Translations under genes and position numbers: made by a program
The notes under the pieces: model-generated
What the model was told of the DNA's origin: nothing
Database searches by the model: none
Seen by the model: only the letters and a program-made list of their open reading frames with translations
Shown here: positions 36,225 to 45,499 of the stretch, piece by piece
How the letters are laid out: every line of letters begins with the position of its first letter
Numbering within the stretch: position 1 is the stretch's first letter
Assembly (NCBI RefSeq): GCF_018138145.1
Contig: NZ_CP073104.1
Location: 4,531,001-4,595,000 of the forward strand
Direction of reading: 5' to 3'
Source: Pseudomonas sp. SCA2728.1_7
GTDB taxonomy: Bacteria; Pseudomonadota; Gammaproteobacteria; Pseudomonadales; Pseudomonadaceae
DNA: 64,000 bases

Positions 36225-37246
36225 GTGCCACACGCAGTCCGAAGGTTTCCGAACGCGTGGCCCCGAAGGCCGCCGATCCGCAGCCGCCAAAGAAGAAAAA
36301 GCACGACGAAGACGACGGCCCGGACTTTGCCACGTTGTTCCGTGCCTGGGTCGAAAGCCATCGCGCCAGCCTGCTCGACAGCCTGCGTCGTTTGGGCAAA
36401 CAGCCGATTGGCAGCTTCTTCACCTGCATGGTCATGGCGGTCGCGCTGAGTCTGCCGATGGGGCTTTCGCTGTTGCTTAACAACGTCGAACGTCTTGGCG
36501 GTTCGTGGCAGCGGGCGGCGCAGATTTCACTGTACCTGCAACTCGACGCCAGCCCTGAGCAAGGCGAGTCGTTGCGTGAACAGATCAAAGGCATGCCCGG
36601 CGTAGCTGATGCTGAATATGTCGGTCGCGATCAGGCGCTGGAGGAGTTCCAGCAACAGTCCGGACTGGGCGAAGCCCTGCGTGAGCTGCCGGAGAACCCG
36701 TTGCCGGGCGTGGTGCTGGTCACCCCGAACGAAGTCGACAAGCCAACGCTGGAAGCATTAAGACAAAAACTTTCCGAGTTGCCCAAGGTACAACAGGCGC
36801 AACTTGATCTAGTCTGGGTCGAGCGTCTGGCCGCCATCCTCAAGCTTGGCGATCGTTTTGTCTTCGGTCTGACGGTGCTTTTGGTTTCCGCATTACTTTT
36901 GGTGATAGGCAATACCATTCGTCTTCATATTGAAAACCGCCGCACCGAGATAGAAGTGATTAAACTCGTCGGCGGCACTGACAGCTATGTGCGTCGTCCC
37001 TTCCTTTATATGGGCGCGTTGTATGGCTTCGGTGCGGGACTGTTGTCCTGGGGTGTATTGGCGTTCGGCCTGAACTGGCTGAACGATGCGGTGGTTGGAC
37101 TGGCCGGCTTGTACGGCAGTGATTTCGCGCTGGCCGGAGTGCCAGTTGCCGACGGTCTGTCGCTCTTGCTTGGCGCGGTGCTGTTGGGTTATATCGGTGC
37201 ATGGATTGCAGTCGCACGCCATCTCAGGGAGTTGGCGCCGAAGTAG
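36221..37246 (+). CDS. ftsX: Cell-division protein FtsX
   Basis: A 341-residue membrane partner of FtsE. After a charged cytoplasmic N-terminus rich in Lys and Asp, it has four hydrophobic segments (about residues 65-85, 215-240, 260-285, 310-330). An extracytoplasmic loop lies between the first two (ISLYLQLDASPEQGE, and a Pro-rich stretch) and would contact a periplasmic activator of murein hydrolases. The start overlaps ftsE by four bases. Confidence 0.95.
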   Translation: MSATRSPKVSERVAPKAADPQPPKKKKHDEDDGPDFATLFRAWVESHRASLLDSLRRLGKQPIGSFFTCMVMAVALSLPMGLSLLLNNVERLGGSWQRAAQISLYLQLDASPEQGESLREQIKGMPGVADAEYVGRDQALEEFQQQSGLGEALRELPENPLPGVVLVTPNEVDKPTLEALRQKLSELPKVQQAQLDLVWVERLAAILKLGDRFVFGLTVLLVSALLLVIGNTIRLHIENRRTEIEVIKLVGGTDSYVRRPFLYMGALYGFGAGLLSWGVLAFGLNWLNDAVVGLAGLYGSDFALAGVPVADGLSLLLGAVLLGYIGAWIAVARHLRELAPK

Positions 37247-37285
37247 AATCTTTTTTGCGCGTGATTGACCTCGCGGTTTTTTTGG

Positions 37286-37312
37286 GAACTTGCACTTGAA
37301 TTCCCGGTCAAT
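37286..37312 (+). promoter_or_regulatory. Candidate AlgU/sigma-E-type promoter of rpoH
   Basis: GAACTT, 16-base spacer, TCAAT, in the 115-base gap between ftsX and rpoH. This resembles the extracytoplasmic stress sigma consensus (GAACTT-N16/17-TCnAA/TCTGA). A nearby TTGACC (37265) could belong to a sigma-70 promoter. A GTGCC-GAGA-GGCAC hairpin lies further down in the leader. Confidence 0.5.
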
Positions 37313-37361
37313 TTTTCGCAGTGCCGAGAGGCACGAGTATGTAAGTGGGAGGTTTTTTCGT

Positions 37362-38216
37362 ATGACCAATTCTTTGCAACCTGCGTATGCGTTGGTTCCG
37401 GGTGCGAACCTGGAAGCTTACGTGCACACCGTCAACAGCATTCCATTGCTGACGCCGGAGCAGGAGCGTGAACTGGCCGAGAGTCTCTACTATGAGCAGG
37501 ATTTGGGGGCGGCTCGGCAGATGGTGCTCGCCCACCTGCGTTTTGTCGTACACATTGCCCGTAGCTATTCCGGCTACGGTCTGGCTCAGGCTGACCTGAT
37601 CCAGGAAGGTAACGTCGGCCTGATGAAGGCCGTGAAGCGCTTCAACCCGGAAATGGGTGTGCGTCTGGTGTCGTTCGCCGTGCACTGGATCAAGGCGGAA
37701 ATTCACGAGTTCATTCTGCGCAACTGGCGCATTGTGAAAGTCGCGACCACCAAGGCCCAGCGCAAGCTGTTCTTCAACCTGCGCAGCCAGAAGAAACGTC
37801 TGGCGTGGCTGAACAACGAGGAAGTCCACCGTGTGGCGGAAAGCCTCGGCGTTGAACCGCGGGAAGTGCGCGAGATGGAAAGTCGCCTGACCGGCCATGA
37901 CATGGCCTTCGACCCGGCCGCGGAAGCGGACGACGACAGTGCTTTCCAGTCGCCGGCCAACTATCTGGAAGACCACCGGTACGACCCGGCGCGTCAACTG
38001 GAAGATGCCGACTGGAGCGACAACTCCAACAGCAACCTGCACGAAGCGCTGGAAGTGCTGGACGAGCGCAGCCGTGACATCCTCTACCAGCGCTGGCTGG
38101 CAGAAGAGAAAGCCACGCTGCACGACCTGGCGCAGAAGTACAACGTGTCGGCCGAGCGAATCCGTCAGCTCGAGAAGAGCGCGATGAACAAGCTCAAGTT
38201 GTCGATCGCCGCGTAA
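37362..38216 (+). CDS. rpoH: Heat-shock sigma factor RpoH (sigma-32)
   Basis: A 284-residue sigma factor. It shows region 2 ([20 protein letters not shown], then [18 protein letters not shown]), the RpoH box [15 protein letters not shown] near residues 132-146, and region 4.2 HTH ([22 protein letters not shown]). It directs transcription of chaperone and protease genes. The ATG at 37362 has GGGAGG upstream; an in-frame ATG at 37290 is inside the promoter region. In other bacteria expression is governed by mRNA structure and chaperones. Confidence 0.97.
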   Translation: MTNSLQPAYALVPGANLEAYVHTVNSIPLLTPEQERELAESLYYEQDLGAARQMVLAHLRFVVHIARSYSGYGLAQADLIQEGNVGLMKAVKRFNPEMGVRLVSFAVHWIKAEIHEFILRNWRIVKVATTKAQRKLFFNLRSQKKRLAWLNNEEVHRVAESLGVEPREVREMESRLTGHDMAFDPAAEADDDSAFQSPANYLEDHRYDPARQLEDADWSDNSNSNLHEALEVLDERSRDILYQRWLAEEKATLHDLAQKYNVSAERIRQLEKSAMNKLKLSIAA

Positions 38217-38232
38217 CCGGCGCCTCGGCAAT

Positions 38233-38270
38233 AAAAAAAACGCCCCGATCAGCGATGATCGGGGCGTTTT
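38233..38270. terminator. Bidirectional rho-independent terminator after rpoH
   Basis: Eleven-base stem CGCCCCGATCA / TGATCGGGGCG with a four-base loop (38241-38266), an A8 tract before and T4 after. Confidence 0.9.
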
Positions 38271-38295
38271 CATTTCTGCTTCAACACAAAACATT

Positions 38296-38382
38296 GTAGG
38301 AGTGAGCCTGCTCGCGATAGCGGTGTGACAGTCAGCATTGCCGTCACTGATGCACCGCTATCGCGAGCAGGCTCACTCCTAC
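38296..38382. repeat. REP pair with long arms
   Basis: GTAGGAGTGAGCCTGCTCGC followed by GATAGCGGTGTGACAG, and the near-complement, around a short loop with a few mismatches. Between rpoH and mtgA. Confidence 0.9.
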
Positions 38383-38398
38383 ATTTCGATCCTCGGTG

Positions 38399-39121
38399 TC
38401 ATCGAGACCACGGTGCCCGCCGTGAATCATTGAGCCCCAACAGATAGCTATCCCCACCCAACTGACTCATCTGCTGCCGAATCCACCCGGCCCGACGCGA
38501 CACATAAGCGGTCGGATGGCTGGCACTCCAGACACGCGGATTGGGTAGAACGGCAGCCAGATAACTCGCCTGCTGCCGTGACAACGATTTCGCGCTAACG
38601 CCAAAGTGATGGCGGGCTGCGGCTTCGGCGCCAAACACCCCGTCATCCCACTCGACGCTGTTCAGGTACACCTCAAGAATCCGCTGCTTGGGCCAGAATA
38701 CTTCGATCAGCGCGGTAAACCAGGCTTCCAGGCCTTTACGCAGGTAGCTGCGACCGGCCCACAGAAACAGGTTTTTCGACACTTGCTGGCTCAAGGTGCT
38801 GGCCCCGCGAATCGAGCCGCCGAGCTCGTTGTGCGCCAGTGCAGCTTGGATTGCGCTGAAATCAAAACCCCAATGCTCGGGAAACTTCTGATCCTCACCG
38901 GCCATGACCGCGACTTTAAGATCGTCGGAGATCTCATCCCAAGGCTTCCACGTGCGTTGCAGGTCAATCGGTTCACCATCGACCCAGGATTCAACCTTGC
39001 GCTCGACCATCAGCGCGGTACCCGGCGGCGGCACGAAGCGAAACACCAGCACCAGCAAAACGCTGCCACCGGCGAACCAGAGCAGGGCCTTCGTGAGACG
39101 ACGGAAAATAGTACGCAGCAT
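38399..39121 (-). CDS. mtgA: Monofunctional biosynthetic peptidoglycan transglycosylase
   Basis: A 240-residue GT51 enzyme polymerising lipid II into glycan strands. There is one N-terminal membrane anchor (LLWFAGGSVLLVLVF). Catalytic Glu lies in VMAGEDQKFPEHWGFD, with the motifs RGASTLSQQVSKNLFLW and RILEVYLNSVEWDDGVFG. The start at 39121 gives the normal short cytoplasmic tail; the frame is open to 39196, where the divergent DUF423 gene begins. Confidence 0.95.
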   Translation of the reverse strand: MLRTIFRRLTKALLWFAGGSVLLVLVFRFVPPPGTALMVERKVESWVDGEPIDLQRTWKPWDEISDDLKVAVMAGEDQKFPEHWGFDFSAIQAALAHNELGGSIRGASTLSQQVSKNLFLWAGRSYLRKGLEAWFTALIEVFWPKQRILEVYLNSVEWDDGVFGAEAAARHHFGVSAKSLSRQQASYLAAVLPNPRVWSASHPTAYVSRRAGWIRQQMSQLGGDSYLLGLNDSRRAPWSR

Positions 39122-39195
39122 AGAGATGGCTTGGCCGAACCGGTGGAGCGGGCCATTATACAGACCCTGCCGATCGCGTCTGACTGGAGTTCCCA

Positions 39196-39576
39196 ATGCT
39201 GCGTGGCTTTTTGATGCTGGCTGCTTTTTTCGGTTTCACCGGAGTCGCTTTGGGCGCATTTGCCGCCCATGGCCTGAAAAATCGCCTGACACCCGAGTAC
39301 CTGGCGATTTTCCACACCGGCGTGACCTATCAACTGGTGCACACCTTGGCGCTGTTTGGTGTGGCGCTGTTGGCCACGCAGATTCAGGGTCGGCTGGTTG
39401 CTTGGGCCGGCGTGTCGTTCACCGTCGGCATTCTGTTGTTCTCCGGCAGCCTGTACGTGCTGACCATGACCGGCATCAGCAAGCTCGGCATCATCACCCC
39501 GTTCGGTGGTCTGGCATTTCTGGCCGGATGGGTTTGCCTGGGGCTCGCCGCCTGGCGCTTGCAACCAACTGCTTGA
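39196..39576 (+). CDS. DUF423 small membrane protein (YgdD-like)
   Basis: A 126-residue protein with four hydrophobic segments. Conserved family features are FGAFAAHGLKN-type (here LGAFAAHGLKNRL), YLAIFHTGVTYQLVHTLAL and ITPFGGLAFLAGW. Function unknown; widespread in proteobacteria. Divergent from mtgA and 71 bases ahead of thiS. Confidence 0.85.
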   Translation: MLRGFLMLAAFFGFTGVALGAFAAHGLKNRLTPEYLAIFHTGVTYQLVHTLALFGVALLATQIQGRLVAWAGVSFTVGILLFSGSLYVLTMTGISKLGIITPFGGLAFLAGWVCLGLAAWRLQPTA

Positions 39577-39586
39577 CGCTTGGTAC

Positions 39587-39615
39587 TGACCTTTAGGTCA
39601 TGATCGGGCTAGAAT
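39587..39615 (+). promoter_or_regulatory. Palindrome and -10-like box upstream of thiS
   Basis: TGACCT-TT-AGGTCA, a perfect palindrome at 39587-39600, is followed by TAGAAT at 39610-39615. It lies between the DUF423 stop and the thiS start and looks like an operator overlapping a promoter. No known regulator is assigned. Confidence 0.4.
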
Positions 39616-39647
39616 GCCAGCCCCTAAAAATGATGGCGGCGTTACGC

Positions 39648-39848
39648 ATGCGCATTCAGTTGAACGGTGAATCCCTTGAACTGCCCGACGGCGAGACCGT
39701 TGCGGCCCTGATCACCCGTCTGGAGCTGACTGGACGCCGGGTGGCAGTCGAACTCAATCTGGATATCGTCCCGCGCAGCCAGCATGCCGACACCACCCTC
39801 AACGACGGCGACAACGTTGAAGTGGTGCACGCCATCGGCGGCGGCTGA
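39648..39848 (+). CDS. thiS: Sulfur carrier protein ThiS
   Basis: A 66-residue ubiquitin-fold protein ending in Gly-Gly(-Gly), the site that is adenylated and converted to thiocarboxylate for thiazole synthesis. The sequence [15 protein letters not shown] opens the fold and [10 protein letters not shown] closes it. The ATG at 39648 was chosen because it gives the family length; the frame extends upstream to 39600. It precedes thiG by 60 bases. Confidence 0.95.
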   Translation: MRIQLNGESLELPDGETVAALITRLELTGRRVAVELNLDIVPRSQHADTTLNDGDNVEVVHAIGGG

Positions 39849-39908
39849 TCGCCCGGCCCGCAAGGGCACAGAATTCTGCAAGACCCTCACTCCTAAAGAG
39901 GATTTCCC

Positions 39909-40703
39909 ATGAGCATCGTTCGTAGCGACAAGCCTTTTGTTCTGGCCGGTCGTACTTACCAGTCGCGTTTGCTGGTCGGTACCGGCAAGTACCGTGACAT
40001 GGACGAAACCCGTCAGGCCATCGAAGCCTCGGGTGCCGAGATCGTCACCTTCGCCGTGCGCCGTACCAACCTGGGCCAGATCGAAGGCGAGACGAACCTG
40101 CTCGACGTGCTGTCGCCGGAGCGCTACACCTTCCTGCCGAACACCGCCGGTTGCTATGACGCCATCGAAGCTGTGCGCACCTGCCGCCTGGCCCGTGAGC
40201 TGCTCGATGGCCACAACCTGGTGAAGCTGGAAGTTCTGGCCGACCAGAAAACCCTGTTCCCGAACGTCATCGAAACCCTCAAGGCCGCCGAAACGCTGGT
40301 CAAAGAAGGTTTCGACGTGATGGTCTACACCAGCGATGACCCGATCATCGCCCGGCAACTGGCAGAAATCGGCTGCATCGCGGTGATGCCGCTGGCCGGT
40401 CTGATCGGTTCCGGTCTGGGGATCTGCAACCCGTACAACCTGCAGATCATCCTTGAAGAAGCCAAGATTCCTGTCTTGGTCGATGCCGGTGTCGGCACTG
40501 CGTCCGACGCGACCATCGCCATGGAACTGGGTTGCGATGCGGTGCTGATGAACTCGGCCATCGCCCACGCCCAGCAACCGGTGATGATGGCTGAAGCCAT
40601 GAAACACGCCATCGTTGCAGGCCGCTTGGCCTACCTCGCTGGCCGTATGCCGAAAAAACTCTATGCCAGCGCCTCTTCGCCGCTGGATGGTCTGATCAAG
40701 TAA
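39909..40703 (+). CDS. thiG: Thiazole synthase ThiG
   Basis: A 264-residue TIM-barrel enzyme forming the thiazole phosphate of thiamine from deoxyxylulose phosphate, ThiS thiocarboxylate and dehydroglycine. Motifs are [18 protein letters not shown], the Schiff-base Lys in [25 protein letters not shown] and [17 protein letters not shown] precedes the ATG. Next to thiS, its direct partner. Confidence 0.97.
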   Translation: MSIVRSDKPFVLAGRTYQSRLLVGTGKYRDMDETRQAIEASGAEIVTFAVRRTNLGQIEGETNLLDVLSPERYTFLPNTAGCYDAIEAVRTCRLARELLDGHNLVKLEVLADQKTLFPNVIETLKAAETLVKEGFDVMVYTSDDPIIARQLAEIGCIAVMPLAGLIGSGLGICNPYNLQIILEEAKIPVLVDAGVGTASDATIAMELGCDAVLMNSAIAHAQQPVMMAEAMKHAIVAGRLAYLAGRMPKKLYASASSPLDGLIK

Positions 40704-40712
40704 GAGCCATTG

Positions 40713-41438
40713 ATGACTGAATCGAACGACACGCCTATCCAGACGGAAGAAGGCGACGAGCGCCAACACCGCCGCATCAAGAGTTTCGTGATGCGCGCCG
40801 GGCGCATGACCGAAGGCCAGCAACGCGGTCTGGATCAGGGCGCGCCGCTGTACGTGCTGCCGCTGGCCGACGCGCCGGTGGATTACGATCAGATTTTCGG
40901 CCGTTCAGCGCCGCGCTCGCTGGAGATCGGTTTCGGCATGGGCCACTCGCTGCTGGAAATGGCCGCGGCGGCGCCGGAGCAGGATTTCATCGGTGTTGAA
41001 GTTCACCGTCCGGGTGTTGGCGCGCTGCTCAATGGCGTGCTGACCCAAGGCCTGACCAACCTGCGGGTCTACGATTGCGATGCGATCGAAGTGCTCAACC
41101 GCTGCATCGCCGACAACAGCCTCGATCGCCTGATGCTGTTTTTCCCGGATCCGTGGCACAAGAGTCGTCACCACAAGCGTCGTATCGTTCAGGCCTCGTT
41201 CGCTGAACTGGTGCGCAGCAAGTTGAAGGTCGGCGGCATTCTGCACATGGCCACCGACTGGGAACCGTACGCCGAATACATGCTGGAAGTGATGAACGTC
41301 GCCCCGGGCTACCGCAACCTCGCCGAAGACGGCAAGTGCGTGCCACGCCCGACCGAACGCCCAATCACCAAGTTCGAACGCCGCGGCGAACGACTGGGCC
41401 ATGGCGTGTGGGATCTGAAGTTCGAAAAACAGTCCTAA
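40713..41438 (+). CDS. trmB: tRNA (guanine-46-N7)-methyltransferase
   Basis: A 241-residue SAM-dependent enzyme making m7G46 in tRNA. It shows [15 protein letters not shown] for SAM binding, [12 protein letters not shown], the [15 protein letters not shown] motif near residues 145-159 and [11 protein letters not shown]. It starts nine bases after the thiG stop; a TTG three bases earlier is in frame but less likely. Confidence 0.96.
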   Translation: MTESNDTPIQTEEGDERQHRRIKSFVMRAGRMTEGQQRGLDQGAPLYVLPLADAPVDYDQIFGRSAPRSLEIGFGMGHSLLEMAAAAPEQDFIGVEVHRPGVGALLNGVLTQGLTNLRVYDCDAIEVLNRCIADNSLDRLMLFFPDPWHKSRHHKRRIVQASFAELVRSKLKVGGILHMATDWEPYAEYMLEVMNVAPGYRNLAEDGKCVPRPTERPITKFERRGERLGHGVWDLKFEKQS

Positions 41439-41457
41439 GCATCACGCAATACCCAAT

Positions 41458-41545
41458 GTAGGAGTGAGCCTGCTCGCGATAGCGGTGGATCAGTCAGTAC
41501 TTATGCCGACTGACACACCGCTATCGCGAGCAGGCTCACTCCTAC
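41458..41545. repeat. REP pair with long arms, left of kptA
   Basis: GTAGGAGTGAGCC...GATAGCGGTG and complement around a loop, between trmB and kptA. Confidence 0.9.
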
Positions 41546-41569
41546 AGTTGTTTTCGGTTTCGTCAGAAG

Positions 41570-42118
41570 TTACAGGGTGGAAATGAAGCGCACTGGCACT
41601 TGCTCTGTCAGCCAGACGCCATTTTCAGCCTGATAAAACTTGAAGCCTTGCTCCTGCATTTGCTGTGCGGCGACTTTCAGGATTACCACGGTTCCGTAGC
41701 GTTGCCCGACGGCTGAGGCGGTGGCGGATTCTTCCGATAGATGCACGTGGTGACGCGATCCCGGGATCAAGCCTTGCTGGCTGATAGAGTCCATGAAGCG
41801 CGTCGCCGTACCGTGATACAGCGTTTGCGGTGGCTGCTTTTCCTCCAGTTGAAGCGCTACGCTTTTCGTCGAATGGCCCTGAACGGCGCGAATGGACTGG
41901 CCGTCTTCCGAGATCGAAAAGCGTTTTTTGTCGCTGCTCGCTACGACGTTTTCAATCAGTGAGCGATCCAGGCTTCGACCATCACGCGCAGCGCCGCTGA
42001 TCAGTGCTTCGATATCTGCCCAACCCTCCGAATCCAGCGTCAGCCCAATCGCCTGAGGCTCGTGGCGCAATACGTAGCTAAGAAATTTGCTCGTCTCATC
42101 CAGCAGTTTTTTACTCAT
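41570..42118 (-). CDS. kptA: Tpt1/KptA-family RNA 2'-phosphotransferase
   Basis: A 182-residue NAD-dependent 2'-phosphotransferase. Family residues are visible: [13 protein letters not shown] (Arg-His near 15-16), [30 protein letters not shown], and [11 protein letters not shown]. In yeast Tpt1 removes the splice-junction 2'-phosphate of tRNA, forming ADP-ribose cyclic phosphate; bacterial substrates are not settled. The start at 42118 has AGGGA upstream; starts further left would include REP sequence. It stands alone between two REP pairs. Confidence 0.9.
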   Translation of the reverse strand: MSKKLLDETSKFLSYVLRHEPQAIGLTLDSEGWADIEALISGAARDGRSLDRSLIENVVASSDKKRFSISEDGQSIRAVQGHSTKSVALQLEEKQPPQTLYHGTATRFMDSISQQGLIPGSRHHVHLSEESATASAVGQRYGTVVILKVAAQQMQEQGFKFYQAENGVWLTEQVPVRFISTL

Positions 42119-42144
42119 GAGCTTCCCTGTCATTGCGATCAACT

Positions 42145-42232
42145 GTGGGAGCGAGCCTGCTCGCGAAAGCGATAGGTCATTCAGCAGTGATGTTGGCTGA
42201 AATGACGCCTTCGCGAGCAGGCTCGCTCCCAC
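42145..42232. repeat. REP pair, GCTCCCAC class with long arms, right of kptA
   Basis: GTGGGAGCGAGCCTGCTCGC, then GAAAGC/GGCGTTTC-type inner arms and the complement GCTCGCTCCCAC. Of the other REP class from the pair left of kptA. Confidence 0.88.
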
Positions 42233-42256
42233 AGTCGTTTTGGGGTGTTTGCGGGA

Positions 42257-42580
42257 TCAGCGACGATCGGCAACTACGCCGATCAGGACGAGAACCACCA
42301 GCAGCACCGGCGCCAGGCTGTAGTTGTTGAACTGGCTCAAACCCTTGATCACCCAAGGCGTGGCGTAGATCAGCGCCGCGCCGCTGCCGATCACGCACAG
42401 CAGCGACATCAGCGGTATGCGCAGGGCGCCGGCGATGCTGCCCAGGCGTTGCTCGACCCAGCCTTTGAAGTCGGCGCCGAACAGCACCAGCAGGCAGCCC
42501 ACCAAGGCCAGGGCGATTTCCGAGAGGTTGCTGCGGCTCCAGCGGGAGACGGTGGCGAGCAGGTCGAGTATCAAATCCAT
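42257..42580 (-). CDS. DUF3392 small membrane protein
   Basis: A 107-residue protein with three hydrophobic segments (about residues 18-36, 48-70, 85-104), beginning MDLILDLLATVSRW. A conserved Pseudomonas/marine gammaproteobacterial family of unknown role. Last gene of the leftward metX-to-hemW run, 35 bases after hemW. Confidence 0.8.
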   Translation of the reverse strand: MDLILDLLATVSRWSRSNLSEIALALVGCLLVLFGADFKGWVEQRLGSIAGALRIPLMSLLCVIGSGAALIYATPWVIKGLSQFNNYSLAPVLLVVLVLIGVVADRR

Positions 42581-42615
42581 GGGTTTTTCCTTGGGGCTGA
42601 AGTTGAGGGTTGGGC

Positions 42616-43821
42616 TCAGTTCAGAAATTGTTGCAGCAAGTCATTGAGAAACAGCTGTCCGCGCTCGGTGGCCGCCAGACGTGACGGTTCGACCTGCAAC
42701 AGACCGCTTTGTTCTGCCGCGGCCCGGCCTTCAGCGAGGCTTTCCAGCGACAGACCAGTGCGCTCCGGATACAGGCGCGATTCGACGCCTGCGGTCAGGC
42801 GCAAGGCGTTCATCAGAAACTCGAACGGCATCTCGTCATTGGTCAGCGCTTTCTCGCCGGCCTGAAAGCTTTTTGCCGGGTTGAGATAGTCCTTCGGCAA
42901 ACGGGTCTTCCAGGTACGCACGATGCGCCCGTCCGGGTGGCTGAGCTTGCCATGCGCACCCGCGCCGATGCCGATGAAGTCGCCAAAACTCCAGTAATTG
43001 AGGTTATGCCGCGCCGGGCGCCCGGCCTGTGCATAAGCCGACACTTCGTATTGCGCGTAACCGTGCTCGGCCAACAATGCCTGCCCGGCTTCCTGAATGT
43101 CCCACAGCGTGTCGTCTTCCGGCAGCACCGGCGGCTGGTTCCAGAACACCGTGTTCGGCTCCAGTGTCAGCTGATACCAGGAAATATGCGTCGGATTCAG
43201 TGCGATGGCCTGGCGCAGATCGCTCAAGGCATCGTCCAGCGACTGATCCGGCAAGCCATGCATCAAGTCGAGGTTGAAGTTATCGAACCCGGCCTGCCGC
43301 GCCATCCCGGCAGCACGCACCGCTTCGTCACCGTTGTGAATGCGGCCCAGCGCTTTGAGCTTTTCCTGCTGGAAGCTCTGGATGCCGATCGACAGGCGAT
43401 TGATCCCCAGCTTGCGATACGCGACGAACTTCTCTTGCTCGAAGGTGCCCGGGTTGGCTTCCAGGGTAATTTCGATGTCGGCGGCAAACGGAATGCGCTG
43501 CTCGACGCCTTCCAGCAGTCGCCCAAGCGCTTCGGCGCTGAACAGGCTTGGCGTGCCGCCACCAAAGAAGATCGAGCTGATTTCACGCCCATAAACAGCG
43601 TGCAGGTCCTGATCGAGATCGGCCAGCAACGCGTCGACGTATTCCTGCTCCGGCAAAACCGGGCTGGCAGTGTGCGAGTTGAAATCGCAATACGGGCATT
43701 TGCGCACACACCATGGGATGTGGATGTACAGCGCCAAGGGCGGCAGCGTTGGCAACGGCGCCCGAGGCGAAGAAGCGGCGCCGCCGATAATCAGCGACGG
43801 CGCAGAAGAGTCACGGGTCAT
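42616..43821 (-). CDS. hemW: Radical SAM protein HemW (coproporphyrinogen-oxidase-like haem chaperone)
   Basis: A 401-residue radical SAM protein. The cluster motif [10 protein letters not shown] lies near residues 37-46, with [10 protein letters not shown] and EANPGT of the SAM-binding barrel and the C-terminal HemN-like domain. HemW proteins bind and deliver haem to membrane targets and lack the residues for oxygen-independent coproporphyrinogen oxidation. The start overlaps rdgB by four bases. Confidence 0.92.
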   Translation of the reverse strand: MTRDSSAPSLIIGGAASSPRAPLPTLPPLALYIHIPWCVRKCPYCDFNSHTASPVLPEQEYVDALLADLDQDLHAVYGREISSIFFGGGTPSLFSAEALGRLLEGVEQRIPFAADIEITLEANPGTFEQEKFVAYRKLGINRLSIGIQSFQQEKLKALGRIHNGDEAVRAAGMARQAGFDNFNLDLMHGLPDQSLDDALSDLRQAIALNPTHISWYQLTLEPNTVFWNQPPVLPEDDTLWDIQEAGQALLAEHGYAQYEVSAYAQAGRPARHNLNYWSFGDFIGIGAGAHGKLSHPDGRIVRTWKTRLPKDYLNPAKSFQAGEKALTNDEMPFEFLMNALRLTAGVESRLYPERTGLSLESLAEGRAAAEQSGLLQVEPSRLAATERGQLFLNDLLQQFLN

Positions 43822-44414
43822 TTCAAGCCCAGACGCTGGCGCAGCAGATCCATTGCACGGGCGCGGTGGCTGATCTGGTTCTTGTCGGCCGGGCTCAGTT
43901 CGGCGCTGGACACCTCACGTTCCGGCACCCAAAACAGTGGGTCATAGCCGAAGCCGTGCTCGCCGCTGGCGGCGGTCAGAATCCGTCCGTGCCACAGGCC
44001 TTCGCAGAGGATCGGCAACGGATCATCGGCGTGACGCACCAGCGCCAGCACGCAAACGAATTGTGCGCCGCGCTCGGCTTCCGGTACATCCTTCAGCGCG
44101 TCGAGCAGTTTGGCGTTGTTCGCCGCATCGCCCTTGCCGTCGGCATAGCGCGCCGAATAGATGCCCGGCGCGCCGCCAAGGAAATCCACTGCCAGACCGG
44201 AATCGTCGGCCAGCGCCGGCAACCCGGAAATACGTGCGGCATTACGTGCCTTGAGAATAGCGTTCTCGACGAACGACAGGCCGGTTTCCTCCGGCTCGAC
44301 CTTGCTCCACTCGCCAATCGAGCGCAGTTGCACCGAGTCGCCGAGCATGGCCTGGAGTTCTTTGAGTTTGCCGGCGTTATGGCTGGCCAGTACGAGCTGC
44401 TTGATGTTCATCAT
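43818..44414 (-). CDS. rdgB: dITP/XTP pyrophosphatase
   Basis: A 198-residue Ham1-family enzyme hydrolysing non-canonical purine nucleotides (dITP, XTP) to protect DNA. It has [13 protein letters not shown] at the N-terminus, [13 protein letters not shown] with acidic metal residues, GIYSARYAD, and GFGYDPLF. The start is ATGATG at 44414/44411, overlapping the stop of the DUF4426 gene. Confidence 0.95.
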   Translation of the reverse strand: MMNIKQLVLASHNAGKLKELQAMLGDSVQLRSIGEWSKVEPEETGLSFVENAILKARNAARISGLPALADDSGLAVDFLGGAPGIYSARYADGKGDAANNAKLLDALKDVPEAERGAQFVCVLALVRHADDPLPILCEGLWHGRILTAASGEHGFGYDPLFWVPEREVSSAELSPADKNQISHRARAMDLLRQRLGLK

Positions 44415-44845
44415 TCGCCGGGAAAGAGTTCTTGGTTGAAATTGATGGTGTTGATCTTGTCGCCGTTCTGCACCTTGATTTCAAAGGTGCGGGTTTCCTG
44501 CTGTTCCACCGGGTACTGGGCGATGTAGTAGATCGCACCTTGTTCGGTGATCTGGCGGAAATTCAGCGGCACGCTCTGGCTGGTCAGGTCTTTGACCGTG
44601 CCGGTGACGTTGGCGATCAGCGGTTTGCCGTCCTTGATCACCGAGACGTTGATCACGCCCTGATTCTTGCTGCGGATCAGCTCGGCGGCCTTGGCGATGT
44701 CCGGTTGCAGGAACGTCGAGTTGAAGGTGTTGTAGTGCACCGTGACGTCGCCAAAGGTTTCCTTGCGCTCACCCTTGATGACATCCGCCGCCAGAGCGCT
44801 GGCGCTCAGGCAGGCGGTCAATAACAACAACGCTAAACGACCCAT
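44411..44845 (-). CDS. DUF4426 periplasmic protein
   Basis: A 144-residue exported protein: signal peptide to about residue 19 (ASALA), then a small beta-rich domain with [20 protein letters not shown], the hallmark of DUF4426. Function unknown. Located between metW and rdgB with short gaps, in the conserved Pseudomonas order. Confidence 0.85.
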   Translation of the reverse strand: MGRLALLLLTACLSASALAADVIKGERKETFGDVTVHYNTFNSTFLQPDIAKAAELIRSKNQGVINVSVIKDGKPLIANVTGTVKDLTSQSVPLNFRQITEQGAIYYIAQYPVEQQETRTFEIKVQNGDKINTINFNQELFPGE

Positions 44846-44871
44846 GATCGTGCTCCTCGAAATGACGGGAT

Positions 44872-45492
44872 TCAGACCGCGACTTTGTGGTCTGCAAGCT
44901 GCGGGCTGCTGACGCGGTAGATACCGATCTCACCTAACAGATTAGGCCATAGCTTACTGGCCCACCCGTGACGGTGCTGTTGATCCACGGCAAGCCGATC
45001 AATGACCTTCGCATCACGTTCGCGGCAAAGTTCTTCAAAGTCTTCGAAGGTGCAGAAGTGGATGTTCGGGGTGTTGTACCAGGTGTACGGCAGAAACTCG
45101 GAGACCGGCATGCGACCCTTGCTCGCCAGGTACCAGCGGCAGCGCCAGTGACCGAAGTTCGGGAAAGTGATGATGCATTGACGGCCGACGCGGAGCATTT
45201 CGTCGAGGATCTTGTCCGGGTAGTGCACGGCTTGCAGGGCCTGGGTCATGACGACGATGTCGAAACTGTTGCTGGCGAAGTTGCCCAGTCCCTTGTCCAG
45301 ATCCTGCTCAATGACGTTGACGCCTTTGGCCACGCACTGGGCGATGTTGTCGGCGTCGTTTTCCAGGCCATAACCGGTGACATTCTTGTTGTCGCGCAGC
45401 CAGGTCAGCAACTCGCCGTCACCGCAACCGAGGTCGAGGACGCGGCTGCCGGCGGGGATCCATTCCTGGATGATTTCCAGATCAGCTCTCAT
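44872..45492 (-). CDS. metW: Methionine biosynthesis protein MetW
   Basis: A 206-residue methyltransferase-fold protein (VLDLGCGDGELLTWL near residue 19; YGLENDADNIAQCVAKG). It works together with MetX in homoserine acylation in pseudomonads rather than as a known methyltransferase. It lies seven bases downstream of metX on the same strand. Confidence 0.93.
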   Translation of the reverse strand: MRADLEIIQEWIPAGSRVLDLGCGDGELLTWLRDNKNVTGYGLENDADNIAQCVAKGVNVIEQDLDKGLGNFASNSFDIVVMTQALQAVHYPDKILDEMLRVGRQCIITFPNFGHWRCRWYLASKGRMPVSEFLPYTWYNTPNIHFCTFEDFEELCRERDAKVIDRLAVDQQHRHGWASKLWPNLLGEIGIYRVSSPQLADHKVAV

Positions 45493-45499
45493 GGCTTTC

